The notes below the pieces were generated by a model that was not told the origin of the DNA, did not search any database, and saw nothing but the letters and a program-made list of their open reading frames with translations. From Gammaproteobacteria bacterium (lineage in GTDB: Bacteria > Pseudomonadota > Gammaproteobacteria > Pseudomonadales > Azotimanducaceae), in NCBI GenBank assembly GCA_028824555.1, contig JAPPDJ010000171.1:1-34546 (forward strand): a stretch of 34,546 nt of DNA, in the 5' to 3' direction. How positions within the stretch are numbered: position 1 is the first letter of the stretch; each line of letters begins with the position of its first letter. Of the stretch, positions 7,465 to 21,651 are shown one piece after another. The position numbers and the translations under genes are program-made.

Positions 7465-8214
7465 TCAGGCCCGAAACTCCCCGTTCATGAGCACTGGTAC
7501 CACGTCGCTGCAGTCGAGTTCTACAGCGAGTTCCACATCCGAAGCGAACCCGCGATCGGTGATCTCCCGTGCCGACGCACAGGACCTCACGAGTCCCGTC
7601 AATTCGCCACCCGCAGCGGCGAACAGGCGCTCCGCCGCAATCGCCTCCGCCGACTTGGACCCCTTTAGCGCCGCGATCACCGCGCCTGCGCCCAGCCAGT
7701 CCTCTAGCGCAGGACGCAGGCTCCCGTCGGGCCATTTCTCACCGCACGGAATGACGGCAATACGGGCCCCAGAACCTGCCGCAGCGCGCGCAACGGCGGT
7801 CGCGTTGCGCAGACACGCGGCGACTATCCGCGTTCCTTGAGCCGCGAGCGAAATCGTCGCGCCGTTCGGTGAAGGCAATACGAGGCGCGTCCCCGCCGGA
7901 ATCTCGAGCAGAGAGGCCGGCGAGAGTGAATGACCACGGCCACCGCGAGAGGAAGCCAGGAGCGCGCCAGACTGGGCCGCGAAATCCGACGCGGTTTCGT
8001 CGCGGAACCTGTATGGCAGCACCACCGCACCGTTGGCGACTGCGATTGCGACGCAAGTCGTAAAGGAAAGCACGTCCACGACGACCACCACATCGCTCGT
8101 CGGCGCCAATGCCTCAATGCCGGCCAATCCCCATTCGCACCGCACGTCGAAGCCCACCTGCAGGTGGGCCGGCACGACGTCCGCAGCGCGATGGGGCTTC
8201 TGGTCCTCACTCAT
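7465..8214 (-). CDS. comB: 2-phosphosulfolactate phosphatase (ComB family)
   Basis: A 249-aa protein with ComB family features: VVVVDVLSFTTCVAIAVANGA (Asp-Val-Leu-x-Phe-Thr-Thr motif), LPSPNGATIS, and the IAVIPCGEKWPDGSLRPALEDWLGAGAVI block. ComB is a Mg-dependent acid phosphatase that hydrolyses 2-phosphosulfolactate in coenzyme M or sulfolactate pathways; bacterial homologues outside methanogens often have unproven roles. It follows the tyrosine-phosphatase gene on the same strand with a 47-bp gap, so the two may be co-transcribed. Start ATG 8214. Pathway partners (ComA, ComC) are not in the window. Confidence 0.85.
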   Translation of the reverse strand: MSEDQKPHRAADVVPAHLQVGFDVRCEWGLAGIEALAPTSDVVVVVDVLSFTTCVAIAVANGAVVLPYRFRDETASDFAAQSGALLASSRGGRGHSLSPASLLEIPAGTRLVLPSPNGATISLAAQGTRIVAACLRNATAVARAAAGSGARIAVIPCGEKWPDGSLRPALEDWLGAGAVIAALKGSKSAEAIAAERLFAAAGGELTGLVRSCASAREITDRGFASDVELAVELDCSDVVPVLMNGEFRA

Positions 8215-8261
8215 CTACCTCCTCCAGCACCCGTCAGAATGGTCCCAGTCAGCAATCCTCG

Positions 8262-8816
8262 CTATACGTTCAACGTCGTAAAGCGTTGCAGTTGGTAGCC
8301 GGCCGCTCTATGGCCTTGGAGGCGGGGGGCGACGTAGGTTGGGTCGGCTTCCCAGTTCGCTGGGCCCATCGCTTCGCGGGCCTTGGTTAGTTCGCCACCA
8401 AGCCCAAGAATCGAGTCCGCCAATGCCAAGATGCGGCGGTTTGGCCATGCGTAGGGAGATGCCTTGCGCAGAGCCTTGGCAGATTTCCTCGGGTCACCGG
8501 TCTTTAGTGTGTGCGCGATCAAGCCGACGGCAGTGGACCGGCTGACGCCGGCTAGGCAATGCACCAGCAGTGGGACCTCGCTTTCCCAGGTGTCGAGGAA
8601 CTTGATCAAGGCCTCGATGTGCCCGGTCTGCGGGGAGATTTCGCCTAGCTTAGGCTCGACGATGTCATGTACCGCACACCGGTGGTGTCGCGCCGGGTCG
8701 ATTTCCGACGGCGTTGGGGGCTGCGCTTCGGGGTGTATCACCGAGACGAGGTCGCGTACGCCGAACTCCCGGACAAGGTCGGGCATGTCCGCGAGGCTAG
8801 AAATGATGATGGGCAA
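8262..8816 (-). CDS. Tyrosine/dual-specificity phosphatase-like protein
   Basis: A 184-aa protein with the CX5R signature HCLAGVSRS; the nucleophilic Cys and phosphate-binding Arg are both present. A general-acid Asp candidate is in the HDIVEP loop. The start is TTG 8816, which fits the family N-terminus (I-I-S-x-L at the start); upstream in this frame there is a TAA and no ATG or GTG. It resembles bacterial DSP/PTP-like proteins annotated as tyrosine phosphatase family. It lies 182 bp after the stop of the giant LRR protein gene and before the comB gene on the same strand. Substrate not known. Confidence 0.8.
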   Translation of the reverse strand: MPIIISSLADMPDLVREFGVRDLVSVIHPEAQPPTPSEIDPARHHRCAVHDIVEPKLGEISPQTGHIEALIKFLDTWESEVPLLVHCLAGVSRSTAVGLIAHTLKTGDPRKSAKALRKASPYAWPNRRILALADSILGLGGELTKAREAMGPANWEADPTYVAPRLQGHRAAGYQLQRFTTLNV

Positions 8817-8998
8817 AATGTGCTCCGGAAGGCGCTCGGCTAGAGAAGCGTACGCCTGCAGGAAAGCCCCAACAACATCGAACTCGGCGCCCGTCCGTTA
8901 GCCGCCGAGCCTCCAACGCCTCGATCCACTCGACCGCGGCGTCGGCGCTCTCCGTCGACTCGTCCCAATCCTCGGGCCGAGATCGCGCCGGCGGCACC
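8817..8998. other. Spacer between tyrosine phosphatase and giant LRR gene
   Basis: A short minus-strand frame (GTG 8997 to 8797; 66 aa) begins 2 bp after the giant gene's TAA and contains an acidic RPEDWDESTESADAAVEW-like run, then low-complexity sequence. It has only AAGG upstream and no family I recognise. I leave it as an unproven ORF. Confidence 0.3.
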
Positions 8999-14275
<5,277 letters not shown>

Positions 14276-14295
14276 CTAGGGAACGCCGCGCGTAT

Positions 14296-14315
14296 CCGCG
14301 TCCCCAATATTGGGG
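14296..14315 (-). promoter_or_regulatory. Shared 20-bp box upstream of giant gene 1
   Basis: On the minus strand this reads CCCCAATATTGGGGACGCGG, with a 14-bp palindrome at 14302-14315, 41 bp before the GTG start. It matches the box upstream of the luxR-type gene (19219-19238) at 19 of 20 positions and the third box (19139-19158) at 15 of 20. It is a probable operator of the nearby LuxR-type regulator, by inference from position and repetition. Confidence 0.65.
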
Positions 14316-14370
14316 TCTGTCGCGGATGTCGCCGAACGCGCCACGCAGCCCGCCGTCAACGCCCTGCCGC

Positions 14371-17300
14371 CTAACGCGCGTCTGACGCGGTTCCGCCCGC
14401 CGTCTCGATCAACACCAGCGGCCTTCCCTCGCCTGGCGACCGGCGTGACCGCTCCGGGCGGTCCGTCCCCCCGTCGAGCGCCAGCCAGCGCAGTGCCGGC
14501 AGCCGTCCGAGGGCCGCGGCGTCGGCGATCGGATTGTCGGCGATACCCAGCCATACGAGCCGCGGCAGGTCGCCGACCACCGAGACGTCGCGCAACCGGT
14601 TGCCGGCAAGGTCTAGCCGGCACAGCGACCGCAGGTCCCGGAGCAGATCGCCGTTCTCCACCTGGTTGTTGCCGAGGCCCAGGTGGGCAAGCGCCGGCAG
14701 GCCCCACAGCGGCACCATGTCCGCGACCTCATTGCCATCCAGCAGCAGCACCTCGAGCCGCCGCAGCTCCGACAGCGGCCGCAGGTCCGCCACCCGGTTG
14801 CCCGAGAGGTCCAGGCGGCGCAGCGCCCTCAACCCCGCCAGCGGCGAGAGGTCGGAGACCGCGTTGCCCGACAGGTCGAGCACGCGCAGGTGCGCGAGAC
14901 CGGCGAGCGGCGCGAGATCCCCCACGGCATTGCCGCGCAGGTCGAGCGCCTCCAGCCCCGCCAGGGCCGCCAACGGCCATAGGTCAACGACCCCGTTGCC
15001 GCTGAGGTCGAGTGCCTCGATGTCGGCAAGGCCCGCCAGCGCCGAGAGGTCCGAAAGGCCGCGCGAGGACAGGTCCAGCACCTCTATCTTGCTACCGCTC
15101 GGCAACGTCGGCGGAGCCTCATCCGGGGGCATCGGCTTCGCGACCGCCGCCGTGGGTACATGCCGCACGGTGCGCTCGGTGAACGCGGGCGCAGAATTGC
15201 GCGAGGCGTCCTGCAGCGGGTGCATCGGCGCCGGCAGGTAACTCACGGTCACGCGCTCCGACGGCTCCACCGGCCGCGACAGGGTCAGCACCGCCTCGCT
15301 GCCGGCCACCGCCACCGACTCGACCAGGATCGCCGCGGGCGGGCTGCCCGCCGCCACCACGAAGTCCTCCGTCGACGGCACCGAGCCGCCGTCCAGCGGC
15401 CGGTCGAGGCGCAGCGCCAGCACCGACCCCGACAGCACCGCGTTCGAAAGTGACAGGCCCGACGCCGCCCCGCATGACGCGCCGGCATCCTCCGAGTGCC
15501 GGCAGTTGTGCAGGCCCCAGCCTCCGAACGGGCAGTCCGCCAGCCGCGACTCGCCGCCCGCGCAGCTCACGTCGTCCATCCAGATGGTCCCCGTGCCCGC
15601 GCCGAAGTGCGCCCGCGTGTGCGCCTGCCCGCCTGCGAGCCCGAGCTGCCGGCACACCACCGCCGCGTCGTCCGACGTGAACCGGTCGTCACACACGGTG
15701 CCCCATTCGCCACTGTGAAAGATCTCCACGCGGCCTTCCCGCTCTGTACTGCCGCCGACCAGGCGCACGTCGCCCTCGGCAGCTTCGTTCGCGTCAGCCA
15801 CGGCGTCCGTGCGGCCGGACGCCGCCGGCGACCAGTCGCCGGCGCCCTCGGTGTTCGACGCCCGCACCCGCACCTCGTAGACCGTGTCGGCGGTGAGGCC
15901 GTCGATGCGCTTCGTGGCGGTGGTCGCGGTGTGGTTCGCGTCCGTCCAGTTACCGCCCGTTTCGCGGTAGTGCACGTCGTAGCCCGTTATCGCCGAGCCG
16001 TTGTCCGACGGCGCCGTCCAGGTCGCCTCGATCCACGTCTGCCCGACCGTCAGCGTCGGCGCCGCAGGAGCGTCCGGCGCATCGGTCGCCGCGTCCGTGT
16101 GCCCGGACGCCGCCGGCGACCAGTCGCCGGCGCCTTCGGCGTTGGACGCCCGCACCCGCACCTCGTAGGCCGTGTCGGCGGTGAGGCCATTGATGCGCTT
16201 CGTGGCGGTGGTCGCCGTGTGGTTCGCGTCCGTCCAGTTGCCGCCCGTTTCGCGGTAGTGCACGTCGTAGCCCGTTATCGCCGAGCCGTTGTCCGCCGGT
16301 GTGGTCCACGACGCCTCGAGCCACGTCTCGCCGGCCGTCAGCCTCGGCGCCGACGGCGCGTCGGGCGCCTCCGCCGAAGGGCCGGGGATCGTCGCCGTAG
16401 CCGGGGCCGACAGCGGCTGGCCGTCCGGCGTGCAGATCGCGCCCGCCGGACTGCAGCCACCGGTCGTTGCCGGGAGGCGCACCGTCACGTCGCCGTCGCC
16501 GGCGGGACGGATCCGCAGCAGCCACCGGTCGTAGGCGCCTGCGGCGACCCGGCGCCTGCCGACGACCGTGCCGCCGGTCACCTGCAGTGCGTCCTTGATC
16601 GCTTCGTTCTTGTCGAACGACTCGGTGCCGTCGAACACCGCCTCGGAGAACACAAGCTCCAGCGTGAACACGCTCGACCCGTCGTGGGACGTCGGCACGT
16701 TCTCGAACCCCGCGGTGAGGAGCGTCGTCACCGCCTCCGTGTTGTTGGTCGCCGTTTGGCCCGCGAAGGACGCTACTTCGTTGCTAGCGGCATCCTCGAG
16801 CTTGTTCGCCGTGCCCGAAGTGGGCCTCGTGTAGGTCACCGTCACCGCGTCGGTCGTCCCCACCGCCGCGGCGAGCGTCAGCGTCACCGCAGCACCGCCG
16901 ATCGAGGGCGACCCGCTCAGCGCGACCGTCTCCTCAGAGCTACCGGACGGGATCTTCTTCACCACGAACGCGCCGTTCGCGAGGTTCGCGGCCGCAGCAA
17001 GATCCTCGTCGAAGGTGATCACGAGCGTCATGCCGTCCACCGTGGCACCGGTGACCGTCGGCGCGGTCGTGTCGCCGGCCGCACGGGTCACCACCACCGT
17101 GTAGGTGCCGGTGGTCTCGCCGTCGCTGGCGGCCACCTTCGCCTTGATCGTGTTCGCGCCGACGCCGAGGTCGACCTGGAAGCCGGCGGCGTTGGCGTCG
17201 GCGTCGGTCAGTTCCACGTCGGTGCCGTCGAGGTAGACCACCGCGGCGCCGGCGTCGCCCTTGGTCTCCTTGACCGTGATCCGGTCGACGCCGCTGGCCA

Positions 17301-18765
17301 CGCTCGCGGTGTAGGCCGTTGTTCCCGTGTCGAACGGCGGGTCGAGCGTGATGTCGGTCTCGGTGCCGCCGTCGTCCCAAGTCAGGGCGAGGGCGCTCAG
17401 CGTCGCGTCGCTCGAGAGGCCGACATCCACTTGTACCGACGCCGAGCAGTTGTCTGTGGTGTCAGATTCGTCGGCTACGGAATCCACGCATGCGCCATAG
17501 TGGTACGTCCCGGCCTCGGTGGGCGCCGTCAGCTCGACGGACTCCGCACTCGTCGCGCCAGGTGCCAGCGCCGCAACCGCGTCGGTTCCCACGGCGGTGT
17601 CACCCGTCGCTACCGTTTCGTCCGCGGACCGGTAGTACCGCAGCGTCGTCGACGCCGATGCACCCGCACCGGCGTTTCTCACGGTCGCGGACAGCGTGAA
17701 GGCCGCACCCGGTCCGGGACTGGCGTCTGTCACCGCCACGGCCCTGACCTCCAGATCCGGCGTACCGGACGAAGGCACGGTGTCGACCGCACGAGCCACG
17801 CGCAGGCCGATCACATCGGTGGTCAGCGAGATGTCGGCGGTGCCGCGGTAGCGCGAGCGGACGAAATCCGCGTGGTTGTCCCAGCCGCCGCTGCGTACGA
17901 CTCGCACGCTGCAGCGGCCGGTAGTCCACGCGCTGCCGTCCGACGGCGCCCCCACGTAGTTCGCGTTGTCGCAGTCCTCCGTCCACTCCCAGACGTTCCC
18001 GTGCATGTCGAACAGTCCCCACGGGTTCGGAGCGAAGCTGCCCACGGGCGCTGTCTGCACGCCGTCCCATTGGCTGCCGCATCCCTTGCAGTTCGCCCTG
18101 TTGACGCCGATCGCGTTGCCCCAGTCGTACTGCGTCTCCGTGCCCGCGCGTGCGGCGTACTCCCACTCCGACTCGCTCGGCAGGCGATAGTCTTCGCCCG
18201 TCTGTTGCGACAGCCACGACACGTACGACTGCGCGTGGGCGAGGTTCAGGCGGATGGCCGGACGATCGCCGCGACCCCAGCCGCGGTCGTGAGCGCGGTA
18301 GCTGCATCCCCCCGCGTCCACGCAGGCGTCCCATTGCTCGAACGTCAGCTCGTACTTGCCCAACGCGAACTGAGGCACATTCACCGTGTGGACCGGGAAC
18401 TCGCCTGTGTAGCAGCCGCCGTCGTCGTTCAGGCAGCCCATCCGGAACGACCCGGCGGGAATCACCACCATCACCGGGCTCAGGCCGCCGGACGCCAGTG
18501 CGTCCGTGAACGTCACCGGCGAAGCGTCGTTGCCGTCCGACGCCGGCAGGGCGCGGACCTCCGATTCGACCACCGCCCCTTTGACGTTCACCCCGGGCGC
18601 CGCCGCTACCGGTTCGCCGGGTCCGGCGCCTTCCTCGAACCGCCCGACCGCACCGCCACGCTGGTCGACGGCTGCGGCCATTGCAGCGGCCAGCACCGCG
18701 ACGAGGGCGGCCGCCGCCCTGGCGAGCAGCGACACGACGACGCCGCGCCGGATTCCCCACGGCAC
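14371..18765 (-). CDS. Giant exported protein: FGE-like, CARDB, cadherin-like, 2 FN3, SRCR and LRR domains
   Basis: A 1464-aa paralogue of the preceding giant. The start is chosen as GTG 18765 (AGGA 7 nt upstream), giving a signal peptide [20 protein letters not shown]-type with [13 protein letters not shown] 18816 would add 17 residues. Domains: FGE-sulfatase fold (about 97-328; [14 protein letters not shown] core), CARDB-type (329-452), cadherin-like (453-564), SwmB (565-676), unclassified beta region (677-799), two FN3 repeats (800-991), six-Cys SRCR (about 992-1102), SwmB-like (1103-1226) and nine 22-residue LRRs (1227-1424). In the FGE domain the catalytic cysteine region reads [18 protein letters not shown], so both active-site cysteines are absent; an adaptor or binding role is more likely than formylglycine generation. 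The C-terminal half is very close to the other giant. Probably exported to the surface. Confidence 0.9.
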   Translation of the reverse strand: MPWGIRRGVVVSLLARAAAALVAVLAAAMAAAVDQRGGAVGRFEEGAGPGEPVAAAPGVNVKGAVVESEVRALPASDGNDASPVTFTDALASGGLSPVMVVIPAGSFRMGCLNDDGGCYTGEFPVHTVNVPQFALGKYELTFEQWDACVDAGGCSYRAHDRGWGRGDRPAIRLNLAHAQSYVSWLSQQTGEDYRLPSESEWEYAARAGTETQYDWGNAIGVNRANCKGCGSQWDGVQTAPVGSFAPNPWGLFDMHGNVWEWTEDCDNANYVGAPSDGSAWTTGRCSVRVVRSGGWDNHADFVRSRYRGTADISLTTDVIGLRVARAVDTVPSSGTPDLEVRAVAVTDASPGPGAAFTLSATVRNAGAGASASTTLRYYRSADETVATGDTAVGTDAVAALAPGATSAESVELTAPTEAGTYHYGACVDSVADESDTTDNCSASVQVDVGLSSDATLSALALTWDDGGTETDITLDPPFDTGTTAYTASVASGVDRITVKETKGDAGAAVVYLDGTDVELTDADANAAGFQVDLGVGANTIKAKVAASDGETTGTYTVVVTRAAGDTTAPTVTGATVDGMTLVITFDEDLAAAANLANGAFVVKKIPSGSSEETVALSGSPSIGGAAVTLTLAAAVGTTDAVTVTYTRPTSGTANKLEDAASNEVASFAGQTATNNTEAVTTLLTAGFENVPTSHDGSSVFTLELVFSEAVFDGTESFDKNEAIKDALQVTGGTVVGRRRVAAGAYDRWLLRIRPAGDGDVTVRLPATTGGCSPAGAICTPDGQPLSAPATATIPGPSAEAPDAPSAPRLTAGETWLEASWTTPADNGSAITGYDVHYRETGGNWTDANHTATTATKRINGLTADTAYEVRVRASNAEGAGDWSPAASGHTDAATDAPDAPAAPTLTVGQTWIEATWTAPSDNGSAITGYDVHYRETGGNWTDANHTATTATKRIDGLTADTVYEVRVRASNTEGAGDWSPAASGRTDAVADANEAAEGDVRLVGGSTEREGRVEIFHSGEWGTVCDDRFTSDDAAVVCRQLGLAGGQAHTRAHFGAGTGTIWMDDVSCAGGESRLADCPFGGWGLHNCRHSEDAGASCGAASGLSLSNAVLSGSVLALRLDRPLDGGSVPSTEDFVVAAGSPPAAILVESVAVAGSEAVLTLSRPVEPSERVTVSYLPAPMHPLQDASRNSAPAFTERTVRHVPTAAVAKPMPPDEAPPTLPSGSKIEVLDLSSRGLSDLSALAGLADIEALDLSGNGVVDLWPLAALAGLEALDLRGNAVGDLAPLAGLAHLRVLDLSGNAVSDLSPLAGLRALRRLDLSGNRVADLRPLSELRRLEVLLLDGNEVADMVPLWGLPALAHLGLGNNQVENGDLLRDLRSLCRLDLAGNRLRDVSVVGDLPRLVWLGIADNPIADAAALGRLPALRWLALDGGTDRPERSRRSPGEGRPLVLIETAGGTASDAR
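14494..15087 (-). repeat. Nine LRR units in giant gene 2
   Basis: Nine 22-residue repeats follow the same Lxx-LDL-xxN pattern as in the paralogue (from [10 protein letters not shown]). An Arg-rich or acidic tail of about 40 residues follows. Confidence 0.85.
15793..16368 (-). repeat. Two tandem 288-bp FN3-coding repeats in giant gene 2
   Basis: These are two 96-residue FN3 units (16081-16368 and 15793-16080) with the [20 protein letters not shown] segment shared by both. They correspond to the three units of the paralogue, one copy fewer. Confidence 0.85.
17782..18477 (-). other. FGE-sulfatase-fold domain segment lacking catalytic cysteines
   Basis: The FGE hallmark [16 protein letters not shown] is present. 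In catalytically active FGEs, two cysteines sit just after RGGS/W, and here that segment is [16 protein letters not shown]. The domain does hold other cysteines (for example MGC, GGC, GGCS, NCKGCG) that could form disulfides in an exported protein. Confidence 0.8.
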
Positions 18766-18809
18766 AAGCGGTTCCTGGCGCCATGCCGCGCCCGCGAGCC
18801 CGCTACAAC

Positions 18810-19043
18810 TCAGCACCGTCCAGCGGTCCTCGAGACCTCAGGTCGAACCCGCCTAGCCGCGTCCCCGGCATCGGGCACCCTGGGCCCCGCGCTGGCCACG
18901 CCCGCGGCGCCTGACGTCCCGTCACCCTTCGGGCGTCGCTGTGGATCGCTCCCGTCGGTGGGCACGCGTCCCGCGAACGCCCCCGCGCCGTCCCTCGCGC
19001 CACGGACGACGTGCCGCGGTTCCTCGACATCGGGTCTGCGCAT
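18810..19043 (-). CDS. Possible small ORF upstream of giant gene 2
   Basis: ATG 19043 has a strong GGGAGGG ribosome-binding match 3-4 nt upstream and opens 77 codons ending TGA at 18810-18812, overlapping the alternative GTG 18816 start of giant gene 2. The product is Arg/Pro/Gly-rich (starting [13 protein letters not shown]) with no recognised domain. It could be a leader peptide that couples translation, or chance in GC-rich DNA. Its codon pattern looks no different from random GC-rich sequence to me, so confidence is low. Confidence 0.3.
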   Translation of the reverse strand: MRRPDVEEPRHVVRGARDGAGAFAGRVPTDGSDPQRRPKGDGTSGAAGVASAGPRVPDAGDAARRVRPEVSRTAGRC

Positions 19044-19138
19044 CGACCCTCCCTGTCCGTCCAACCCGACAGCGCGCTCGGAAGGCGCGCACCCCCCGTG
19101 GCGCAAAGCCGCGCACCCTAGCGACGGACGGGTCCTCC

Positions 19139-19158
19139 TCGCGCCCCCAAAGTTGGTG
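19139..19158 (-). promoter_or_regulatory. Degenerate shared box facing giant gene 2
   Basis: Read on the minus strand this is CACCAACTTTGGGGGCGCGA, 15 of 20 identical to the box of giant gene 1 and in the same orientation relative to the downstream gene. It lies 95 bp upstream of the possible small ORF start (19043). A second GGGGACGCGG block appears nearer, around 18859-18868, but lacks the palindrome. Confidence 0.45.
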
Positions 19159-19218
19159 AAATTCGAAGGGCCGTTCCCCTGCTCCCGCCCCGTGTGAGCC
19201 CCCGGCCCCGCGATTTCT

Positions 19219-19238
19219 CCCCAATGTTGGGGACGCGG
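19219..19238 (+). promoter_or_regulatory. Shared 20-bp box upstream of the luxR-type gene
   Basis: CCCCAATGTTGGGGACGCGG differs from the giant gene 1 box at one position. The palindrome is at 19219-19232. It points toward the luxR-type gene, suggesting autoregulation. The distance to the chosen start (19461) is about 220 bp, longer than for giant gene 1. Confidence 0.6.
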
Positions 19239-19460
19239 GGCGCGCCGACCGTCACCTATGCTCGCCCGCATGGGTGACTCTGGAAGCCAACCCGTCCGTT
19301 GCGAGACCCGTGCCGCCAGCCAGACGCGGCAGCGGCCGGACCGCGCGTGTCGGACCCGCGGCGTGGCCAAAGGAACGGACCTGGCACCAATGGCCTTCGA
19401 GACCGGCTCGCCGCGTGCCGCCGTGGCGTGTACGTCGCACCCAGCGTCGGGCGCCGCGGC

Positions 19461-20648
19461 ATGCGCGGCCCGGTGACGGACGAAGCGACCTTCGGCCGCA
19501 TCCTCGCGTCACTCCACGAGGCAGCGCTCGACCCCGCCCGCTGGCCCGACTTCTCGGCCGCGGCGGAGGAAGCCCTCGGCCTGCATGGCACCAGCCTGAT
19601 GTTTGGCGACGGGGAGCTGGCGTCCGGCGAGGACGCCCGGATCGCTTTCTATTGGACCTGCATCCACGGCGAACGGCGGCTCGACCTGGAGCGTCTCTAC
19701 ATCGGTACCTACTACCCCTTGGACGAGCGGACCCCGCGCCTGCGGCATGCGCCGGACGGGCGGCTCTTGCACAACACCGAGGTCCTAACCCCCCGGGAGA
19801 TGAAGACTTCGCCGGCTTACCATGCGCTCCGTGAGTATGCCGACGCCGGGGACGCCGTGACGGTGCGCCTGGACGGCCCTCGCGGATCGCGCATCCTGTG
19901 GACGCTACACGATCCCATCGACCGTGACGGCTGGACGTCCGCACGGACCGACCTGATCCGCCGCCTCCTGCCGCACCTACGCCAGGCCGTGCAGATCCAA
20001 GTGGCGCTAGGCGGTGCCGGCGCCTTGGGCATGACGCTGGCGCGCCTGCTCGAGACCGTCGGCATGGGCGTCATCCAGCTCGACCGGCGGGCGCGCATCG
20101 TCGCGGTGAACGGCCCGGCCCTGGGCCAACTGCGGAGCGGCGACGCACTGTTCGACGCGGATGGGTGCCTGTTCGCCCGCGCGGCGGCAGCCAATGCGGA
20201 ACTGCAGGAACTGCTGGCGCGCGCCCTGCCGCCGTTCGGAACCCCGGCAACGGGCGGCTCGATGGCCGTGCGGCGCCCTGCGGGCGCGCCGCTCGTCCTG
20301 CACGTGGTTCCGGTGGGCGGCCCGGAGACGCACCCGGGGCCCTGGCCCGTCGCCGCCCTCGTCCTGGTGCCAGACGCCGTCGCCGCCGACGTGGACGCCG
20401 GCGCGGTCGCCGAGACGCTCGGCTTCACCCGCGCCGAAAGCCAGGTGGCGGTGCTGCTGGCGCGCGGCATGACCGTGCGCGAGGTGGCCGCGGCGACAAG
20501 CCGCGGCGAGAGCACGGTGCGCTCCCACGTCAAGCGCATGTTCGCCAAGCAGGGTCTCACCCGGCAGCGGGAGCTCGTGCGCCTAGTCCGGTCTGTCGCG
20601 GGCGCGGCCGTCCTCCGCCCGGACGGCTCCGACGCGTCCGGCGCCTAG
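19461..20648 (+). CDS. LuxR-family helix-turn-helix regulator
   Basis: A 395-aa regulator (ATG 19461; in-frame GTG 19473 is an alternative). The C-terminal 60 residues are a LuxR/GerE HTH: LGFTRAESQVAVLLARGMTV, then a recognition helix region with ESTVRSHVKRMFAKQGLTR. The N-terminal 150 residues (ILASLHEAALDPARWPDF and a PAS/GAF-like region with VIQLDRRARIVAVNGPAL) resemble the sensor half seen in uncharacterised LuxR regulators in Proteobacteria; no acyl-homoserine-lactone-binding motif is obvious. It is divergent from the giant genes and shares a palindromic box with them. It is the likely regulator of the island (inference). Confidence 0.85.
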   Translation: MRGPVTDEATFGRILASLHEAALDPARWPDFSAAAEEALGLHGTSLMFGDGELASGEDARIAFYWTCIHGERRLDLERLYIGTYYPLDERTPRLRHAPDGRLLHNTEVLTPREMKTSPAYHALREYADAGDAVTVRLDGPRGSRILWTLHDPIDRDGWTSARTDLIRRLLPHLRQAVQIQVALGGAGALGMTLARLLETVGMGVIQLDRRARIVAVNGPALGQLRSGDALFDADGCLFARAAAANAELQELLARALPPFGTPATGGSMAVRRPAGAPLVLHVVPVGGPETHPGPWPVAALVLVPDAVAADVDAGAVAETLGFTRAESQVAVLLARGMTVREVAAATSRGESTVRSHVKRMFAKQGLTRQRELVRLVRSVAGAAVLRPDGSDASGA

Positions 20649-20882
20649 CCTTTCGAATTCCCCGCCCTTGGCGGCGGTGGTTGGTGACGGGCGCGTCGCG
20701 CTGTTACGGCGCAGGGGCACCCTATCCCACGTCGTTTCCAGTGGACGGTCGCATGTCAATCCCCAATTCGTTCGTGCCCATACCTGCACTCACCCGATCA
20801 CTACTTTGATACTTGAAGCGCGGCCGAGATTGTCCGCATACGGTATTTTATTGATACTTTTCAATATCTCATGAGAAAAGTG
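20649..20882. other. Intergenic region between luxR-type gene and tRNA
   Basis: The right-hand half is AT-richer, around 20805-20880 (TATTTTATTGATACTTTTCAAT-like). On the minus strand the sequence just after the tRNA 3' end is CACTTTTCTC, a T-run compatible with transcription end. No gene is seen. Confidence 0.4.
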
Positions 20883-20973
20883 TGGCGGAGAGGCAGGGAT
20901 TCGAACCCTGGGTGCCCGTAAGGACACACCTGATTTCGAGTCAGGCCCATTCGACCAGCTCTGGCACCTCTCC
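20883..20973 (-). tRNA. tRNA-Ser(CGA)
   Basis: Reading the minus strand from 20973: acceptor GGAGAGG pairs with CCTCTCC, discriminator G and an encoded CCA (20883-20885) follow. The anticodon arm is CCTGA-CTCGAAA-TCAGG, giving anticodon CGA (20936-20938), which reads UCG. A long variable arm (TGTGTCCTTACGGGCAC) and TTCGAAT T-loop complete a class II Ser tRNA of 91 nt. Confidence 0.96.
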
Positions 20974-21013
20974 GGGGCGCGATTTTAGCCGAAGTCGCTC
21001 CGGCGAGGCTCGG

Positions 21014-21130
21014 CTAGGAGCTTGCGCCGTAGAAATGGCGCGACAGCGTCATTCTACGGCGCGAGGTCATAGGTAGGTGGGGGCTGGGGCCAGACGCCGA
21101 GCGCTAGCGAGGGGTTTGGCGGCGCTAGCG
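21014..21130. repeat. CTAG-bounded palindromic element between tRNA-Ser and zur
   Basis: It begins CTAGGAGCTTGCG (21014-21026) and ends about GGCGCTAGCG (21121-21130). The inner hairpin pairs GCGCCGTAGAAATG with CATTCTACGGCGC (about 21025-21062). Sequence and layout match the element ending at 235, in inverted orientation. It lies 10 bp past the zur stop. Confidence 0.6.
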
Positions 21131-21139
21131 TGCCGCCGA

Positions 21140-21613
21140 TCAGCCTTGATTGTCGGTGGCGCAGGTGCCGCAGACGCCGGTGACTTCTACGACGGTGTTG
21201 TTTGGGCGGAAGCCGCGCTCGTTTGCGATCTCGGCCAGTAGCGTTTCGAGGCCGGTCGATTCCACTTCGTCCACGTGGCCGCAGGAAGAGCAGAGGAGAA
21301 ACTGGCTTTCGTGGGTGTGATCCGGGTGATCGCAGGGCATGTAGGTGTGGGCGGACTGGAGGCGGTGGACGAGGCCCACGCGCATGAGGAAGTCGAGGTG
21401 GCGGTACACGGTGAGGGGGGCGATCTTGCGTTCCTGGCGTTCCTCCAAGAGGCCAATGAGTTCGTAGGCGGAAAGGGGGCGGTCGTGGGCCAGCATTTCG
21501 GCATAGACGGCGAGGCGAGCCGGCGTCAGTCGCTCGCTCCTCTCTGCAGAGCGGCTCTCGGCAAGCTTCCGCCACTTCGTCGCGAGCGGCGCGCTGGGTG
21601 ATGGACTAGCCAA
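21140..21613 (-). CDS. zur: Fur-family regulator, Zur type
   Basis: A 157-aa protein with the Fur winged-helix (RLTPARLAVYAEMLAHDRPLSAYELIGLLEE... APLTVYRHLDFL) and the metal-binding region CDHPDHTHESQFLLCSSCG and a C-terminal CGTC. The CSSCG and CGTC pairs build the structural zinc site. The lack of Fur-type iron site details, the CDH/DHTH segment and the neighbouring merC-type gene favour Zur over Fur. It represses zinc uptake genes when zinc is bound. It follows the merC-type gene by 38 bp on the same strand, so it may share the promoter with the Zur-box-like site at 22246-22258. ATG at 21613. Confidence 0.85.
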   Translation of the reverse strand: MASPSPSAPLATKWRKLAESRSAERSERLTPARLAVYAEMLAHDRPLSAYELIGLLEERQERKIAPLTVYRHLDFLMRVGLVHRLQSAHTYMPCDHPDHTHESQFLLCSSCGHVDEVESTGLETLLAEIANERGFRPNNTVVEVTGVCGTCATDNQG

Positions 21614-21651
21614 CTCGAACCATCCTCGAAAGTCCGCAGTTCACTTCCGGG

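Larger units (their letters stand above)
19044..19460. other. Divergent regulatory region between giant gene 2 and the luxR-type gene
   Basis: Taken with the small ORF, this divergent region spans about 640-700 bp (18766 or 18817 to 19460). It carries box-like sequences at 19139-19158 (minus orientation, toward giant gene 2) and 19219-19238 (plus orientation, toward the luxR-type gene). No other gene is convincing. A 72-codon frame from ATG 19258 lacks a good ribosome site and is probably not translated. Confidence 0.5.

Noticed and set aside
17782-18477. Target protein of a diversity-generating retroelement, because of the FGE/C-lectin fold
   Set aside because: No reverse transcriptase, template repeat or adenine-rich variable repeat is seen in the window, and the domain is N-terminal.
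15496-19197. 1233-aa plus-strand open frame antisense to giant gene 2
   Set aside because: It has an Arg-rich, low-complexity product without domains, arising from high GC in the opposite strand; the minus-strand frame has clear domains throughout.
19258-19476. 72-aa ORF between the LuxR box and the luxR-type gene
   Set aside because: No Shine-Dalgarno and no recognisable sequence; probably untranslated leader.
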